9,579 nt of DNA, taken from assembly GCA_029266795.1 (NCBI GenBank), contig JAQSWE010000206.1, forward strand, positions 1 through 9,579. The letters run 5' to 3'. Each line of letters begins with the position of its first letter. Positions within the stretch are counted from its first letter, which is position 1. The notes beneath the pieces were generated by a model that saw only the letters and a list, made by a program, of their open reading frames with translations, was not told the DNA's origin and made no database searches. This document shows positions 1-6,142 of the stretch, in pieces. Position numbers and translations under genes: made by a program. The DNA is from Alphaproteobacteria bacterium (GTDB lineage Bacteria; Pseudomonadota; Alphaproteobacteria; Micavibrionales; UBA2020).

Positions 1-275
1 GACCGCGCGCGGGTGGCAGCGCCCGAGCCCTCCATCGTTTTCTTCGACAGCCAGCTGCGGAAATCGCGGATGGTGGCATCGCCCAGATCATCCATCGACG
101 GCGGCTTGCCCAGATGGCGCATCAGGAAGCCGAAGAAATATTCCATGTCGGATGTGTAGGCCCGCAGCGTGTGTTTCGAGAAATGCTTTTCTAAGGACAG
201 ATACGTCACCCATTCCGCATATTTCGCGGCAAGGTCGGGGGCGGTGAGCGGCGGGGTGATGGTGTCGTCCGTCAT
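1..275 (-). CDS. xerC: Tyrosine recombinase XerC, N-terminal part (runs off the window)
   Basis: Reading the minus strand from the ATG at 275 gives 91 codons open to the window edge, starting MTDDTITPPLTAPDLAAKYA. Residues about 15-91 look like the SAM-like core-binding domain of Xer-type tyrosine recombinases: a helix EWVTYLSLEK, then SKHTLRAYTSDMEYF (33-47), a variable loop, and an ATIRDFRSWLSKK helix (68-79). In the family this half clamps the DNA, while the catalytic Arg-Lys-His-Arg-His-Tyr set lies in the C-terminal domain, which is outside the window. XerC acts with XerD at dif to resolve chromosome dimers. The call XerC rather than XerD or an integrase rests on the upstream DUF484 gene, a classic xerC neighbour. 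It is separated from DUF484 by 199 bp of repeats and may have its own promoter. No good Shine-Dalgarno precedes the ATG. Confidence 0.85.
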   Translation of the reverse strand, partial: MTDDTITPPLTAPDLAAKYAEWVTYLSLEKHFSKHTLRAYTSDMEYFFGFLMRHLGKPPSMDDLGDATIRDFRSWLSKKTMEGSGAATRAR

Positions 276-282
276 GGGATTG

Positions 283-310
283 ATTCTAGCACAGGTCTTT
301 CAGGCGTCTA
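283..310 (-). promoter_or_regulatory. Candidate xerC promoter, possibly leaderless
   Basis: On the minus strand TAGACG (305-310) and TAGAAT (283-288) are spaced by 16 bp, matching 4/6 and 5/6 of the sigma70-type consensus. The -10 ends only 7 bases before the xerC ATG at 275, so a start site at the usual distance would fall at or next to the ATG. No Shine-Dalgarno is seen, which would fit a leaderless transcript. Inference only; alphaproteobacterial promoters are often degenerate. Confidence 0.35.
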
Positions 311-315
311 TTCCC

Positions 316-346
316 TTGTCATCCTTCGCTACGCTCAGGATGACAA
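316..346. repeat. Short palindromic hairpin between DUF484 and xerC
   Basis: TTGTCATCCT (316-325) and AGGATGACAA (337-346) form a perfect 10-bp inverted repeat around an 11-base loop, TCGCTACGCTC. Elements with this look are dispersed many times in intergenic DNA of various proteobacteria, so this is probably a genome-wide repeat. It lies just upstream of the candidate xerC -35. Transcribed on the minus strand it could form a stem after the DUF484 message, but there is no U-tract to make it a clear intrinsic terminator. Its TGTCA...TGACA ends match those of the adjacent larger repeat. Confidence 0.7.
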
Positions 347-351
347 AAGAG

Positions 352-465
352 TGTCATACCGGCGAAAGCCGGTATCCACGGACGGCACGAGCAGGGCAGC
401 GCAGTGGCGAACGGTTCGGGGGATAAGGTGGAAGTCCGTGGACCCCGGCTTTCGCCGGGGTGACA
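352..465. repeat. 114-bp nested inverted repeat (two hairpin arms, 50-bp spacer)
   Basis: The left arm (352-383) and right arm (434-465) are 32-base inverted repeats with 4 mismatches, separated by 50 bp. Each arm is itself a hairpin. Left: TACCGGC, loop GAAA, GCCGGTA (357-374). Right: CCCCGGC, loop TTTC, GCCGGGG (443-460). The four mismatches between arms are exactly two base pairs of these inner stems, TA/TA against CC/GG, so inner pairing is kept in both. The outer bases TGTCA and TCCACGGAC are conserved in both arms. The right arm ends 9 bases from the DUF484 stop codon. This resembles REP/BIME-like intergenic elements. There is no ORF in the spacer and no clear target-site duplication. 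It may help end or stabilise the DUF484 transcript. Confidence 0.8.
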
Positions 466-474
466 CAGAAGAAT

Positions 475-1167
475 TTAAACGCTCACATCCAGCCAGATGC
501 GGAAGCAGCGTTCCACCACCTGCGCGAGGAAGCCTACCTGGTCGATGGCCTGTTCGGGCGAGAAGGCGTCGGGGTTGCGAGAGCCGAAGGCGATGATGCC
601 GGCGGGGGTGTTGGTGCTGATTTCGATGCGGAGCAGGGCGTGGCTTTTGACCAATCCTGCGCCGGGGCCGAAAATTTCTTCGTGGCCGTTAATGTTGGGT
701 TGCAGCAGCGCGTCGCCGTCGCCCAGCCATGTGCGCACGAAGCCGGGCTTGGCGAAGCGGATGCCGGCCTGATTGATGAACGGCACTTCCTTCGATGTCG
801 CCTCGATCACCAGATTGATGGTGTCGACATCCAGCAGCACGGGCAGGTCCTGCGTAATCGTCTCGATGAATTCCTCGAAGGTTTCCGCTTCCAAAATCAC
901 CAGCACGGCGGTCTGGATGCGGCTCTGGTTGCTCATATTGGCGCGGAATGTTTCGATGAGTTCCTTTTGCACCTTATGCGCGTTGGACTTGTCCGATTTC
1001 AGGCGCTCGACCAGCACCTGCTGGAAATCGACGACGCCGCGACCGCGGTCCTGACCGGGTGCGGAGAGTTCCTCCAGCAAATCCGGATTGTCGCGGAAGA
1101 AATCCTTCTTCTTGCGCAGGAAGGCGATCACGTCTTCTTCGGAAATGTCTTTCGCGGCAGCGGGCAT
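475..1167 (-). CDS. DUF484 family protein (GAF-like fold)
   Basis: 230 residues of unknown biochemical function, matching the DUF484 family that accompanies xerC in many proteobacteria (yigA in E. coli). The N-terminus has the family pattern EEDVIAFLRKKKDFFRDNPDLLEEL (about 10-34), then a helical stretch with VVDFQQVLVERLK (45-57), where the family has a conserved 'RQ...LR' helix that is likely coiled. From about residue 85 a GAF-like alpha/beta domain follows, ending in AGIIAFGSRNPDAFSP and a final amphipathic helix (FLAQVVERCFRIWL). I see no catalytic motif or membrane segment. Its ATG shares one base with the TAA of the upstream transaldolase gene (TAATG at 1165-1169), pointing to translational coupling in one operon. 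The family link to xerC suggests a role tied to recombination or chromosome segregation, but this is unproven. Confidence 0.85.
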   Translation of the reverse strand: MPAAAKDISEEDVIAFLRKKKDFFRDNPDLLEELSAPGQDRGRGVVDFQQVLVERLKSDKSNAHKVQKELIETFRANMSNQSRIQTAVLVILEAETFEEFIETITQDLPVLLDVDTINLVIEATSKEVPFINQAGIRFAKPGFVRTWLGDGDALLQPNINGHEEIFGPGAGLVKSHALLRIEISTNTPAGIIAFGSRNPDAFSPEQAIDQVGFLAQVVERCFRIWLDVSV

Positions 1168-1832
1168 TACGCGGCGTCCAGAATGGTCTGGCCGGTTTTC
1201 GCCCAGTCGGAGACGAATGCCGCGAGGCCTTTGTCTGTCAGCGGATGCGCGTAAAGCTGGCGGATGACTTTCGGCGGGATGGTCGCCACATGCGCGCCCA
1301 CTTTCGCCGCGTCGATCAGGTGGATCGGGTGGCGGATGGATGCCACCAGCACTTCGGTCTTGAAGGCGGGGTATTGCTTGTAAATTTGCACGATGTCCTT
1401 GATCAGCTGCGTGCCGTCTTGGCCCACATCGTCGAGGCGACCGACGAAGGGCGAGATGAAGGTCGCGCCCGCTTTCGCCGCGAGGATCGCTTGGGCGGAG
1501 GAGAAGCAGAGCGTCACGTTCACTTGCGTGCCGTTATCCGACAGCGCCTTGCAGACTTTGAGGCCGTCGGGCGTCAGCGGCACTTTCACCGCGACGTTTT
1601 TTGCGATCTTCGCCAGTTTCTGGCCTTCCTTGAGCATCGTCGCATAATCGGTCGCGGCGACTTCGGCGGAAACGGGGCCTTCGACCACGTCGCAGATTTC
1701 GGCGATCAGTTTCAGGAAATTCTTGCCCGATTGCGCGATCAGCGTCGGGTTGGTCGTGACGCCGTCCAGCAGGCCGGTCGATGCCAAGTCCTTGATTTCA
1801 GCGATATCGCCGGTGTCGACGAAGAATTTCAT
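1167..1832 (-). CDS. fsa: Small transaldolase / fructose-6-phosphate aldolase family (TalC/MipB type)
   Basis: 221 residues, the usual length for the small class I aldolase barrels that form decamers. The motifs are clear: FFVDTGDI with Asp6, GVTTNPTLIA with Asn28, VAVKVPLT with the Schiff-base lysine Lys83, VNVTLCFS (104-111), and ISPFVGRLDD (126-135). Transaldolase moves a dihydroxyacetone unit between sugar phosphates in the non-oxidative pentose phosphate pathway; the related FsaA cleaves or forms fructose 6-phosphate. E. coli FsaA has Gln59 and Tyr131 at the positions that distinguish the activities. Here they are Glu57 (SAEVAATD) and Phe129 (SPFVGR), as in transaldolases, so transaldolase is the likelier activity although such genes are often labelled fsa. 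It is the first gene of a likely fsa-DUF484 unit, divergent from priA by 51 bp. A GAAAGG-like ribosome site lies about 9 bases before the ATG. Confidence 0.93.
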   Translation of the reverse strand: MKFFVDTGDIAEIKDLASTGLLDGVTTNPTLIAQSGKNFLKLIAEICDVVEGPVSAEVAATDYATMLKEGQKLAKIAKNVAVKVPLTPDGLKVCKALSDNGTQVNVTLCFSSAQAILAAKAGATFISPFVGRLDDVGQDGTQLIKDIVQIYKQYPAFKTEVLVASIRHPIHLIDAAKVGAHVATIPPKVIRQLYAHPLTDKGLAAFVSDWAKTGQTILDAA

Positions 1833-1870
1833 TGTGTGCGCCCTTTCGAAAAGCTTCCTTTTGATCCGCG

Positions 1871-1898
1871 GTTATAGTACCCAATGGTAATGTCGCAA
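1871..1898 (-). promoter_or_regulatory. Candidate promoter for the transaldolase operon
   Basis: On the minus strand TTGCGA (1893-1898) and TATAAC (1871-1876) are spaced by 16 bp, 4/6 and 5/6 to the sigma70 consensus. A start near 1864 would give a leader of about 30 bases before the ATG at 1832. The -35 lies inside the first codons of priA, and the -10 overlaps a priA -10-like hexamer on the other strand, so the two divergent genes could compete for polymerase. Pattern match only. Confidence 0.35.
1873..1878 (+). promoter_or_regulatory. Possible priA -10 element (no clear -35)
   Basis: TATAGT lies five bases before the first priA ATG (1884). If used, transcription would start at or within the first codon, giving a leaderless message, which fits the absence of a Shine-Dalgarno before either ATG (1884 or 1890). 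No convincing -35 sits 16-18 bp upstream, so this is weak. Confidence 0.22.
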
Positions 1899-4100
1899 TC
1901 TAGCCTTTTCAACGCGGGCGAAACGTTAGAGCCCGGCAGCCGCGCGCAGGTGCTGGTGCCTTATCCCTTATCAAGGGCTTACGACTATCTGGTGCCGCAA
2001 AACATGCCTGTCGCGGCGGGGGATTATGTAAGGGTACCGCTTGGCAAGCGCGACACAATCGGCGTCGTCTGGACGACCGATGCGGCGGATGCCAAGGTGG
2101 ATCCCGCGAAACTCAAATCCGTGTTGCAGAAATTCACCTTCGACCCCATGCCGCAGGTGCACCGGCAATTCATCGAATGGGTTGCGCGCTACACGATGTC
2201 GGATGTCGGCTCGGTGTTGAAAATGTCCTTGAGCGCGCCCGAGGCGTTGCAGCCGCCGAAATCGGTGCCGGTGTTCACGCTGACCGAGAATATTCCCGTT
2301 AAGCTGCCTGCCAGCCGCCAGAAAATCATTGACCTGCTGAAAGACGGCATCCCGCGCCGCGCGGTCGATATCGCGCGCGCCGCCGGCTGCTCCGCCGCCG
2401 TGGTGCGCTCGATGGCGGCGGTCGGGCAGTTGCAGACGCTGGCAGGCGCGCCGCCCGCGCCCTGTGAAATGCTGGATATCGCGGAAAACCGTTTATCGTT
2501 TTCGCCCGACCAGAAGAATGCGGCGGATGCCTTGCAGAAACTGGCGGCGGCGAACCAGTATGCCGCAGTGCTGCTGGACGGTGTCACGGGCTCTGGCAAA
2601 ACAGAAGTTTATTTCGAGGCGATTGCGGAAGCCTTGCGCAACGGCAAGCAGGCGCTGATCCTGCTGCCGGAAATCTCGCTCTCCGCGCAGTTTCTGGAAC
2701 GCTTCGAGCGCCGCTTCGGCGTGCAGCCCGCGCTCTGGCATTCCGAAGTGCCGACGGCACAGCGGCGCGTGACATGGACGGGCGTGGCGGAGGGGAAAAC
2801 GCGCGTGGTCGTCGGCGCGCGCTCGGCCTTGTTCCTGCCTTTCGCGGATTTGGGATTGATCGTCGTCGATGAAGAACATGACGCATCGTATAAGCAGGAA
2901 GAAGGCGTGCTGTACAACGCGCGCGACATGGCGATTGTGCGGGCGCGGCTTGGGTCTTTCCCCATTGTGCTGGTCTCGGCGACCCCCTCGCTGGAAACCA
3001 TGGTCAATGTGCAGCAGGGCAAATACACCTACCTGAACCTGCCGTCACGCCATGCGGGTGCGCGGATGCCGGATATCAACGTCATCAATTTGAAAGTTAC
3101 GCCGCCGGAGCGCCAGAAATTCATCGCCCCGCCGCTGCAAAAGGCCTTGCATGAAGTTTTCGAAGCCAAGGAACAATCGCTGCTGTTCCTCAACCGCCGC
3201 GGTTATGCGCCGCTGACGCTCTGCCGCACCTGCGGCCACCGGTTTCAATGCCCGTCCTGCGCGGCCTGGCTGGTCGAGCATAAACGTCATTCCAGATTGC
3301 AATGCCACCATTGCGGCTTCGCGCAAGCCGTGCCGCGCAACTGCCCGTCTTGTCAGGCCGAAGACAGCTTCGCCGCCTGCGGCCCCGGCGTGGAGCGCAT
3401 TCAGGAAGAAGTACAGCTGCTGATACCGGAGGCGCGCACATTTATCCTCGCGAGCGACGTCATCACCAGCCCCGGCATGATTTCGGCGGCGGTCCATGAT
3501 ATCGAGGATCATAAATACGACATCATCATCGGCACGCAGATCATCGCGAAAGGCCACCACTTCCCCTCGCTCACGCTGGTCGGCGTGATCGATGCCGATT
3601 TGGGATTGGCGGGCGGCGACCTGCGGGCGGGCGAACGCACCTTTCAGCTGTTGCATCAGGTGTCAGGCCGCGCGGGCCGTGCGGAAAAACCGGGCCGCGT
3701 GTTTATCCAGACCTATATGCCCGAACAGACGGTCATCAAGGCGCTCGCGAAAAACGACCGCGACGAATTTCTGGCGGTCGAAGCGCGAGAGCGGGAGAAG
3801 GCGTTGATGCCCCCCTTCGGACGGCTGGCCGCGCTGATCCTGTCCGACCCCGACGAGAACAAGCTGGATGTTTTCTGCCGCACGCTTGCCCAGAAGGCGC
3901 CCCGATACGACGATATCCGCGTCCTAGGCCCCGCACCTGCGCCCATGGGCTTCCTGCGCGGCAAGCACCGGCGGCGGTTTCTGGTCAAGGCGGGCAAGAA
4001 TTTACCCATCCAGAAATATCTTGCGGAATGGCTCGGGAATGTTAAGGCTCCTTCTAGCCTGCAATTGAAGGTGGATATCGATCCGCAAAGCTTCTTCTGA
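1884..4100 (+). CDS. priA: Replication restart helicase PriA (primosomal protein N')
   Basis: 738 residues, close to the 732 of E. coli PriA. PriA binds abandoned replication forks and D-loops, unwinds DNA 3'-5', and reloads the replicative helicase. Order seen: an N-terminal DNA-binding domain (about 20-120, with VLVPYPLSRAYDYLVP), a winged-helix region (about 125-200), helicase lobe 1 with Walker A GVTGSGKT (233-240), Walker B DEEH (329-332) and motif III SATPS (365-369), then the zinc-binding insertion with eight cysteines at 447, 450, 456, 459, 474, 477, 487 and 490, then lobe 2 with VSGRAGR (593-599), and a C-terminal domain including PAPAPMGFLRGKHRRR. Cysteine spacing is identical to E. 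coli. All key motifs are intact. Two in-frame ATGs (1884, 1890) are possible starts; neither has a ribosome site. It is monocistronic, divergent from the transaldolase and convergent with sixA. Confidence 0.97.
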   Translation: MVMSQSSLFNAGETLEPGSRAQVLVPYPLSRAYDYLVPQNMPVAAGDYVRVPLGKRDTIGVVWTTDAADAKVDPAKLKSVLQKFTFDPMPQVHRQFIEWVARYTMSDVGSVLKMSLSAPEALQPPKSVPVFTLTENIPVKLPASRQKIIDLLKDGIPRRAVDIARAAGCSAAVVRSMAAVGQLQTLAGAPPAPCEMLDIAENRLSFSPDQKNAADALQKLAAANQYAAVLLDGVTGSGKTEVYFEAIAEALRNGKQALILLPEISLSAQFLERFERRFGVQPALWHSEVPTAQRRVTWTGVAEGKTRVVVGARSALFLPFADLGLIVVDEEHDASYKQEEGVLYNARDMAIVRARLGSFPIVLVSATPSLETMVNVQQGKYTYLNLPSRHAGARMPDINVINLKVTPPERQKFIAPPLQKALHEVFEAKEQSLLFLNRRGYAPLTLCRTCGHRFQCPSCAAWLVEHKRHSRLQCHHCGFAQAVPRNCPSCQAEDSFAACGPGVERIQEEVQLLIPEARTFILASDVITSPGMISAAVHDIEDHKYDIIIGTQIIAKGHHFPSLTLVGVIDADLGLAGGDLRAGERTFQLLHQVSGRAGRAEKPGRVFIQTYMPEQTVIKALAKNDRDEFLAVEAREREKALMPPFGRLAALILSDPDENKLDVFCRTLAQKAPRYDDIRVLGPAPAPMGFLRGKHRRRFLVKAGKNLPIQKYLAEWLGNVKAPSSLQLKVDIDPQSFF

Positions 4101-4107
4101 GTCGCTA

Positions 4108-4211
4108 AGCAATAGTTAATTGCTAAAATATACTAGTTAAATCAAAGAGATATTTTTTGATTTGACAGAATACACCGCGTTGCCGCAGCCGCGCGATCTT
4201 CGCCCGCGGCT
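4108..4211. other. Convergent intergenic region with weak hairpins (transcription end zone)
   Basis: Between the priA stop and the sixA stop lie three inverted repeats: AGCAAT/ATTGCT (4108-4113 and 4119-4124), an AT-only AAATCAAA/TTTGATTT (4139-4146 and 4156-4163), and a GC-rich AGCCGCG/CGCGGCT (4187-4193 and 4205-4211) lying 10 bases beyond the sixA stop. None is a textbook intrinsic terminator: the GC-rich stem lacks a U-tract and the AT stem is weak. The bases 4111-4165 are markedly more AT-rich than the flanking genes. Plausibly this zone ends both convergent transcripts, but I cannot show which stem does so. No gene is seen here. Confidence 0.35.
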
Positions 4212-4221
4212 AATCCGCCCC

Positions 4222-4719
4222 TTACGGCATAAACACCGTCTTCAGCCGCGTCTTCCGCACCGAAAAATTCTGCCACTCATCGATGTCGCATTCAAACACC
4301 GCAAGGGTGGAGGGCGGGAATTTGCCGATGGTTTCGCCATGGGCTTCCGCCAGTTTTTCCGCGATATCTTCCAGCCCCGGATTGTGGCCGACGATGACGA
4401 TGCTGTCGAACCGGTCATCCGCCTCGCGGATTTCATCGAGGATCGTTTCGGGATGGGCGAGGTAGAGTGATTTCTCGAAGCGCGACGACAGTCCGCCCTG
4501 ACCGCCAAACAGCCGCGCGGTTGCAATGCGCAGCGTCTCGCGCGTGCGGGTGGAGGTGGAGCAGAAAGCCGCATCGGGAAACAGGTTCTGTTCCCGCATA
4601 AAATCGCCGAGGTTCTCGGACTCGTGCTCGCCGCGCGCCGACAGGGTACGGTCGTGGTCGTCCTGCCCCAGCTCTGCGGGGTCGGAATGGGCGTGGCGGA
4701 GCAAATATAAAGTCTTCAT
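4222..4719 (-). CDS. sixA: SixA-type histidine phosphatase
   Basis: 165 residues of the histidine phosphatase (phosphoglycerate mutase-like) superfamily, at the small size of SixA. The N-terminal catalytic RHA motif is TLYLLRHAHSD, with His9 the phospho-acceptor beside Arg8. Arg58/Arg60 lie in STSTRTRETL, where the family has its phosphate-binding arginine, and the second histidine is His112 in VIVGHNPGLED. The DRTLSARG stretch (23-30) is typical of SixA. In E. coli SixA removes phosphate from histidine phosphotransfer proteins, but alphaproteobacterial members are uncharacterised for the most part, so the substrate is open. No signal peptide, so cytoplasmic. Single gene, divergent from ppx by 61 bp, with a good promoter in that gap and only a weak AGG before the ATG. 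Confidence 0.88.
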   Translation of the reverse strand: MKTLYLLRHAHSDPAELGQDDHDRTLSARGEHESENLGDFMREQNLFPDAAFCSTSTRTRETLRIATARLFGGQGGLSSRFEKSLYLAHPETILDEIREADDRFDSIVIVGHNPGLEDIAEKLAEAHGETIGKFPPSTLAVFECDIDEWQNFSVRKTRLKTVFMP

Positions 4720-4753
4720 TTTTCAACGCCTGTCGTGTAAGGCTTGGTGCATA

Positions 4754-4782
4754 AATATATCCCAGCCATAGCGGGTTGTCAT
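4754..4782 (-). promoter_or_regulatory. sigma70-like promoter for sixA, overlapping the ppx start codon
   Basis: On the minus strand ATGACA (4777-4782) and TATATT (4754-4759) are separated by exactly 17 bp, each 5/6 to the consensus TTGACA / TATAAT. Transcription would begin near 4747, giving a leader of roughly 28 bases to the sixA ATG at 4719. The -35 includes the first two bases of the ppx start codon, so polymerase binding here could interfere with ppx expression. It is the best promoter match in the window. Confidence 0.5.
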
Positions 4783-6124
4783 GCCTCAAGCAGCGTCCAA
4801 GGATTATGTCGCGGTCCTCGATATCGGGTCGAACGCGGTGCGTTTCGTCGTTTATGACGGGCTGAACCGGGCGCCGTTTAAAATCCATAATGAACGGACC
4901 CAGTGCCATCTGGGCAAGCACCTCGCCACCACCGGCATGCTGAACCCTGACGGCGTAGCCTCGGCTTTCGAGGCGATTGGCCGCTATGCGGGCCTGATCA
5001 AGGCCATGAAGATCAAACAGGTGAAGGCGGTCGCCACCGCCGCCATGCGCGACGCCAAGGACGGCGCGGATTTTATCAAGCGCGTGAAGGACGAATTCGG
5101 CCTGAAGATCGACATCATCGAGGGCGAGGAAGAAGCGCGTTTAGCGTCACAGGGCGTCATGATGAACGGCCTCGGCGCGAACGGGGTGATCGGCGATTAC
5201 GGTGGCGGTTCGCTGGAACTGATCGTTGTCGAAAAAGATATTGTGAAGCACAAGACCTCGCTCCCCATCGGCGCGCACCGCCTGCACGCGATTCAGGGGG
5301 AGGCCGCGCAGCTGAAAGCCATCGACGGTTTCTTGGCCGACACGCCGTTCCTGCAAAATTATCAGGGCCGCGACTTCTACGCGATGGGCGGCGCATGGCG
5401 GTCGATGGCGCGCGCGCATATGCGCATGATCAAGCATCCCGTGCTGATGCTCGACCATTACACGATCGACGGCAAGAAAGCGGCGGAATACGCCAATTTC
5501 ATTTCCCGCCAGAGCACCGCATCGCTCGCCAAAACCGTCGGCATGATGGAAAAACGCGTTCATGACATCGGCGTCGCCGCGATGGCCATGTCCCGCGTGT
5601 TTGAAATCCTGAAACCCTCGCGCCTCATCTTCTCCGGTACGGGCCTGCGCGAAGGGTTGCTGTATGACCAGTTGGCCCCCGATACGCAGCGCGAAGATTC
5701 CCTGATCGCATCCTGCGAAAAGGTCGCGCAGCAGGTCAGCCGCTTCAACGACCATGACGGCTTCGAGGCGCTGATGAAGTGGATCGCGCCGCTTTTCGCC
5801 GCCGCCGACAACAAGACGAAAAAACTGCTGAAGGCCAGCTGCCTGCTCAGCGATATCGGCTGGTTCGAGCATGAAGACTATCAAGCCGACCATGCTTTCG
5901 AGCGCATCCTCGTCATGCCCTTCTACGGCATCGACCATGCGGGCCGCGCCTTCCTCGCGCTCACGCAATATGTGCGCTATGGCGGCAACCCCGACAAGAA
6001 ATCGGAAGTGGTGATGAAGCTGCTGAGCGAAAAAGACGTGACCGCCGCGACCGTCACCGGCCTTGCGCTCGCGACCGGCTACCTGCTGACGGGCGGCGCG
6101 CTCGGCCTGCTGAACGACCGGTGA
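4781..6124 (+). CDS. ppx: Exopolyphosphatase, Ppx/GppA family (short C-terminus)
   Basis: 447 residues. The family hydrolyses terminal phosphates from polyphosphate (Ppx) or pppGpp (GppA) with an ASKHA-fold core. Seen: phosphate loop 1 AVLDIGSNAVRFVVYDG (11-27), the LG..L..TG stretch (44-52), AVATAAMRDAKDG (83-95), the catalytic-glutamate region EGEEEARL (114-121), phosphate loop 2 GDYGGGSLEL (138-147), LPIGAHRL (161-168), and AMGGAWRSMAR (201-211). From about 305 a helical, HD-like C-terminal domain follows, with LLSDIGWFEHEDY (355-367). The chain stops after TGGALGLLNDR, whereas I recall alphaproteobacterial relatives of about 500 residues, so roughly 50 residues may be missing at the end, close to a palindromic repeat. 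In many alphaproteobacteria ppx follows ppk; here its neighbour is a divergent sixA. No Shine-Dalgarno precedes the ATG. Ppx and GppA activity cannot be told apart from sequence alone. Confidence 0.9.
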   Translation: MPQAASKDYVAVLDIGSNAVRFVVYDGLNRAPFKIHNERTQCHLGKHLATTGMLNPDGVASAFEAIGRYAGLIKAMKIKQVKAVATAAMRDAKDGADFIKRVKDEFGLKIDIIEGEEEARLASQGVMMNGLGANGVIGDYGGGSLELIVVEKDIVKHKTSLPIGAHRLHAIQGEAAQLKAIDGFLADTPFLQNYQGRDFYAMGGAWRSMARAHMRMIKHPVLMLDHYTIDGKKAAEYANFISRQSTASLAKTVGMMEKRVHDIGVAAMAMSRVFEILKPSRLIFSGTGLREGLLYDQLAPDTQREDSLIASCEKVAQQVSRFNDHDGFEALMKWIAPLFAAADNKTKKLLKASCLLSDIGWFEHEDYQADHAFERILVMPFYGIDHAGRAFLALTQYVRYGGNPDKKSEVVMKLLSEKDVTAATVTGLALATGYLLTGGALGLLNDR

Positions 6125-6142
6125 TCGAGGCGGTGTAGGCGA

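Noticed and set aside
316..465. Possible CRISPR-like array between DUF484 and xerC
   Set aside because: The units are inverted rather than direct repeats, there are only two similar arms, and no regular spacers or cas genes are present.
352..465. Element as a MITE with target-site duplication
   Set aside because: The flanks (CAAAAGA and CAGAAGA) are similar but not identical, and are also explained by the shared TGACA ends. That is not enough to call a duplication.
460..1254. 264-codon plus-strand frame opposite DUF484
   Set aside because: It lies antisense to a recognisable DUF484 gene, its translation is compositionally odd (many H, Q, R, A) and has no domain pattern. Such mirror frames are expected in GC-rich coding DNA.
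1059..1877. 272-codon plus-strand frame opposite the transaldolase gene
   Set aside because: It is fully antisense to a gene with intact catalytic motifs, is Arg/His-rich, and shows no ribosome site; a codon-bias shadow.
3045..3656. 203-codon minus-strand frame inside priA
   Set aside because: It overlaps the zinc-binding and helicase regions of an intact priA, with no motif of its own.
4162..4167. Perfect TTGACA -35 hexamer after priA
   Set aside because: No -10-like sequence lies 16-18 bp downstream, and it would only drive transcription antisense to sixA.
5147..5968. 273-codon minus-strand frame inside ppx
   Set aside because: It is antisense to ppx, His/Arg/Gly-rich, and lacks any recognisable pattern.
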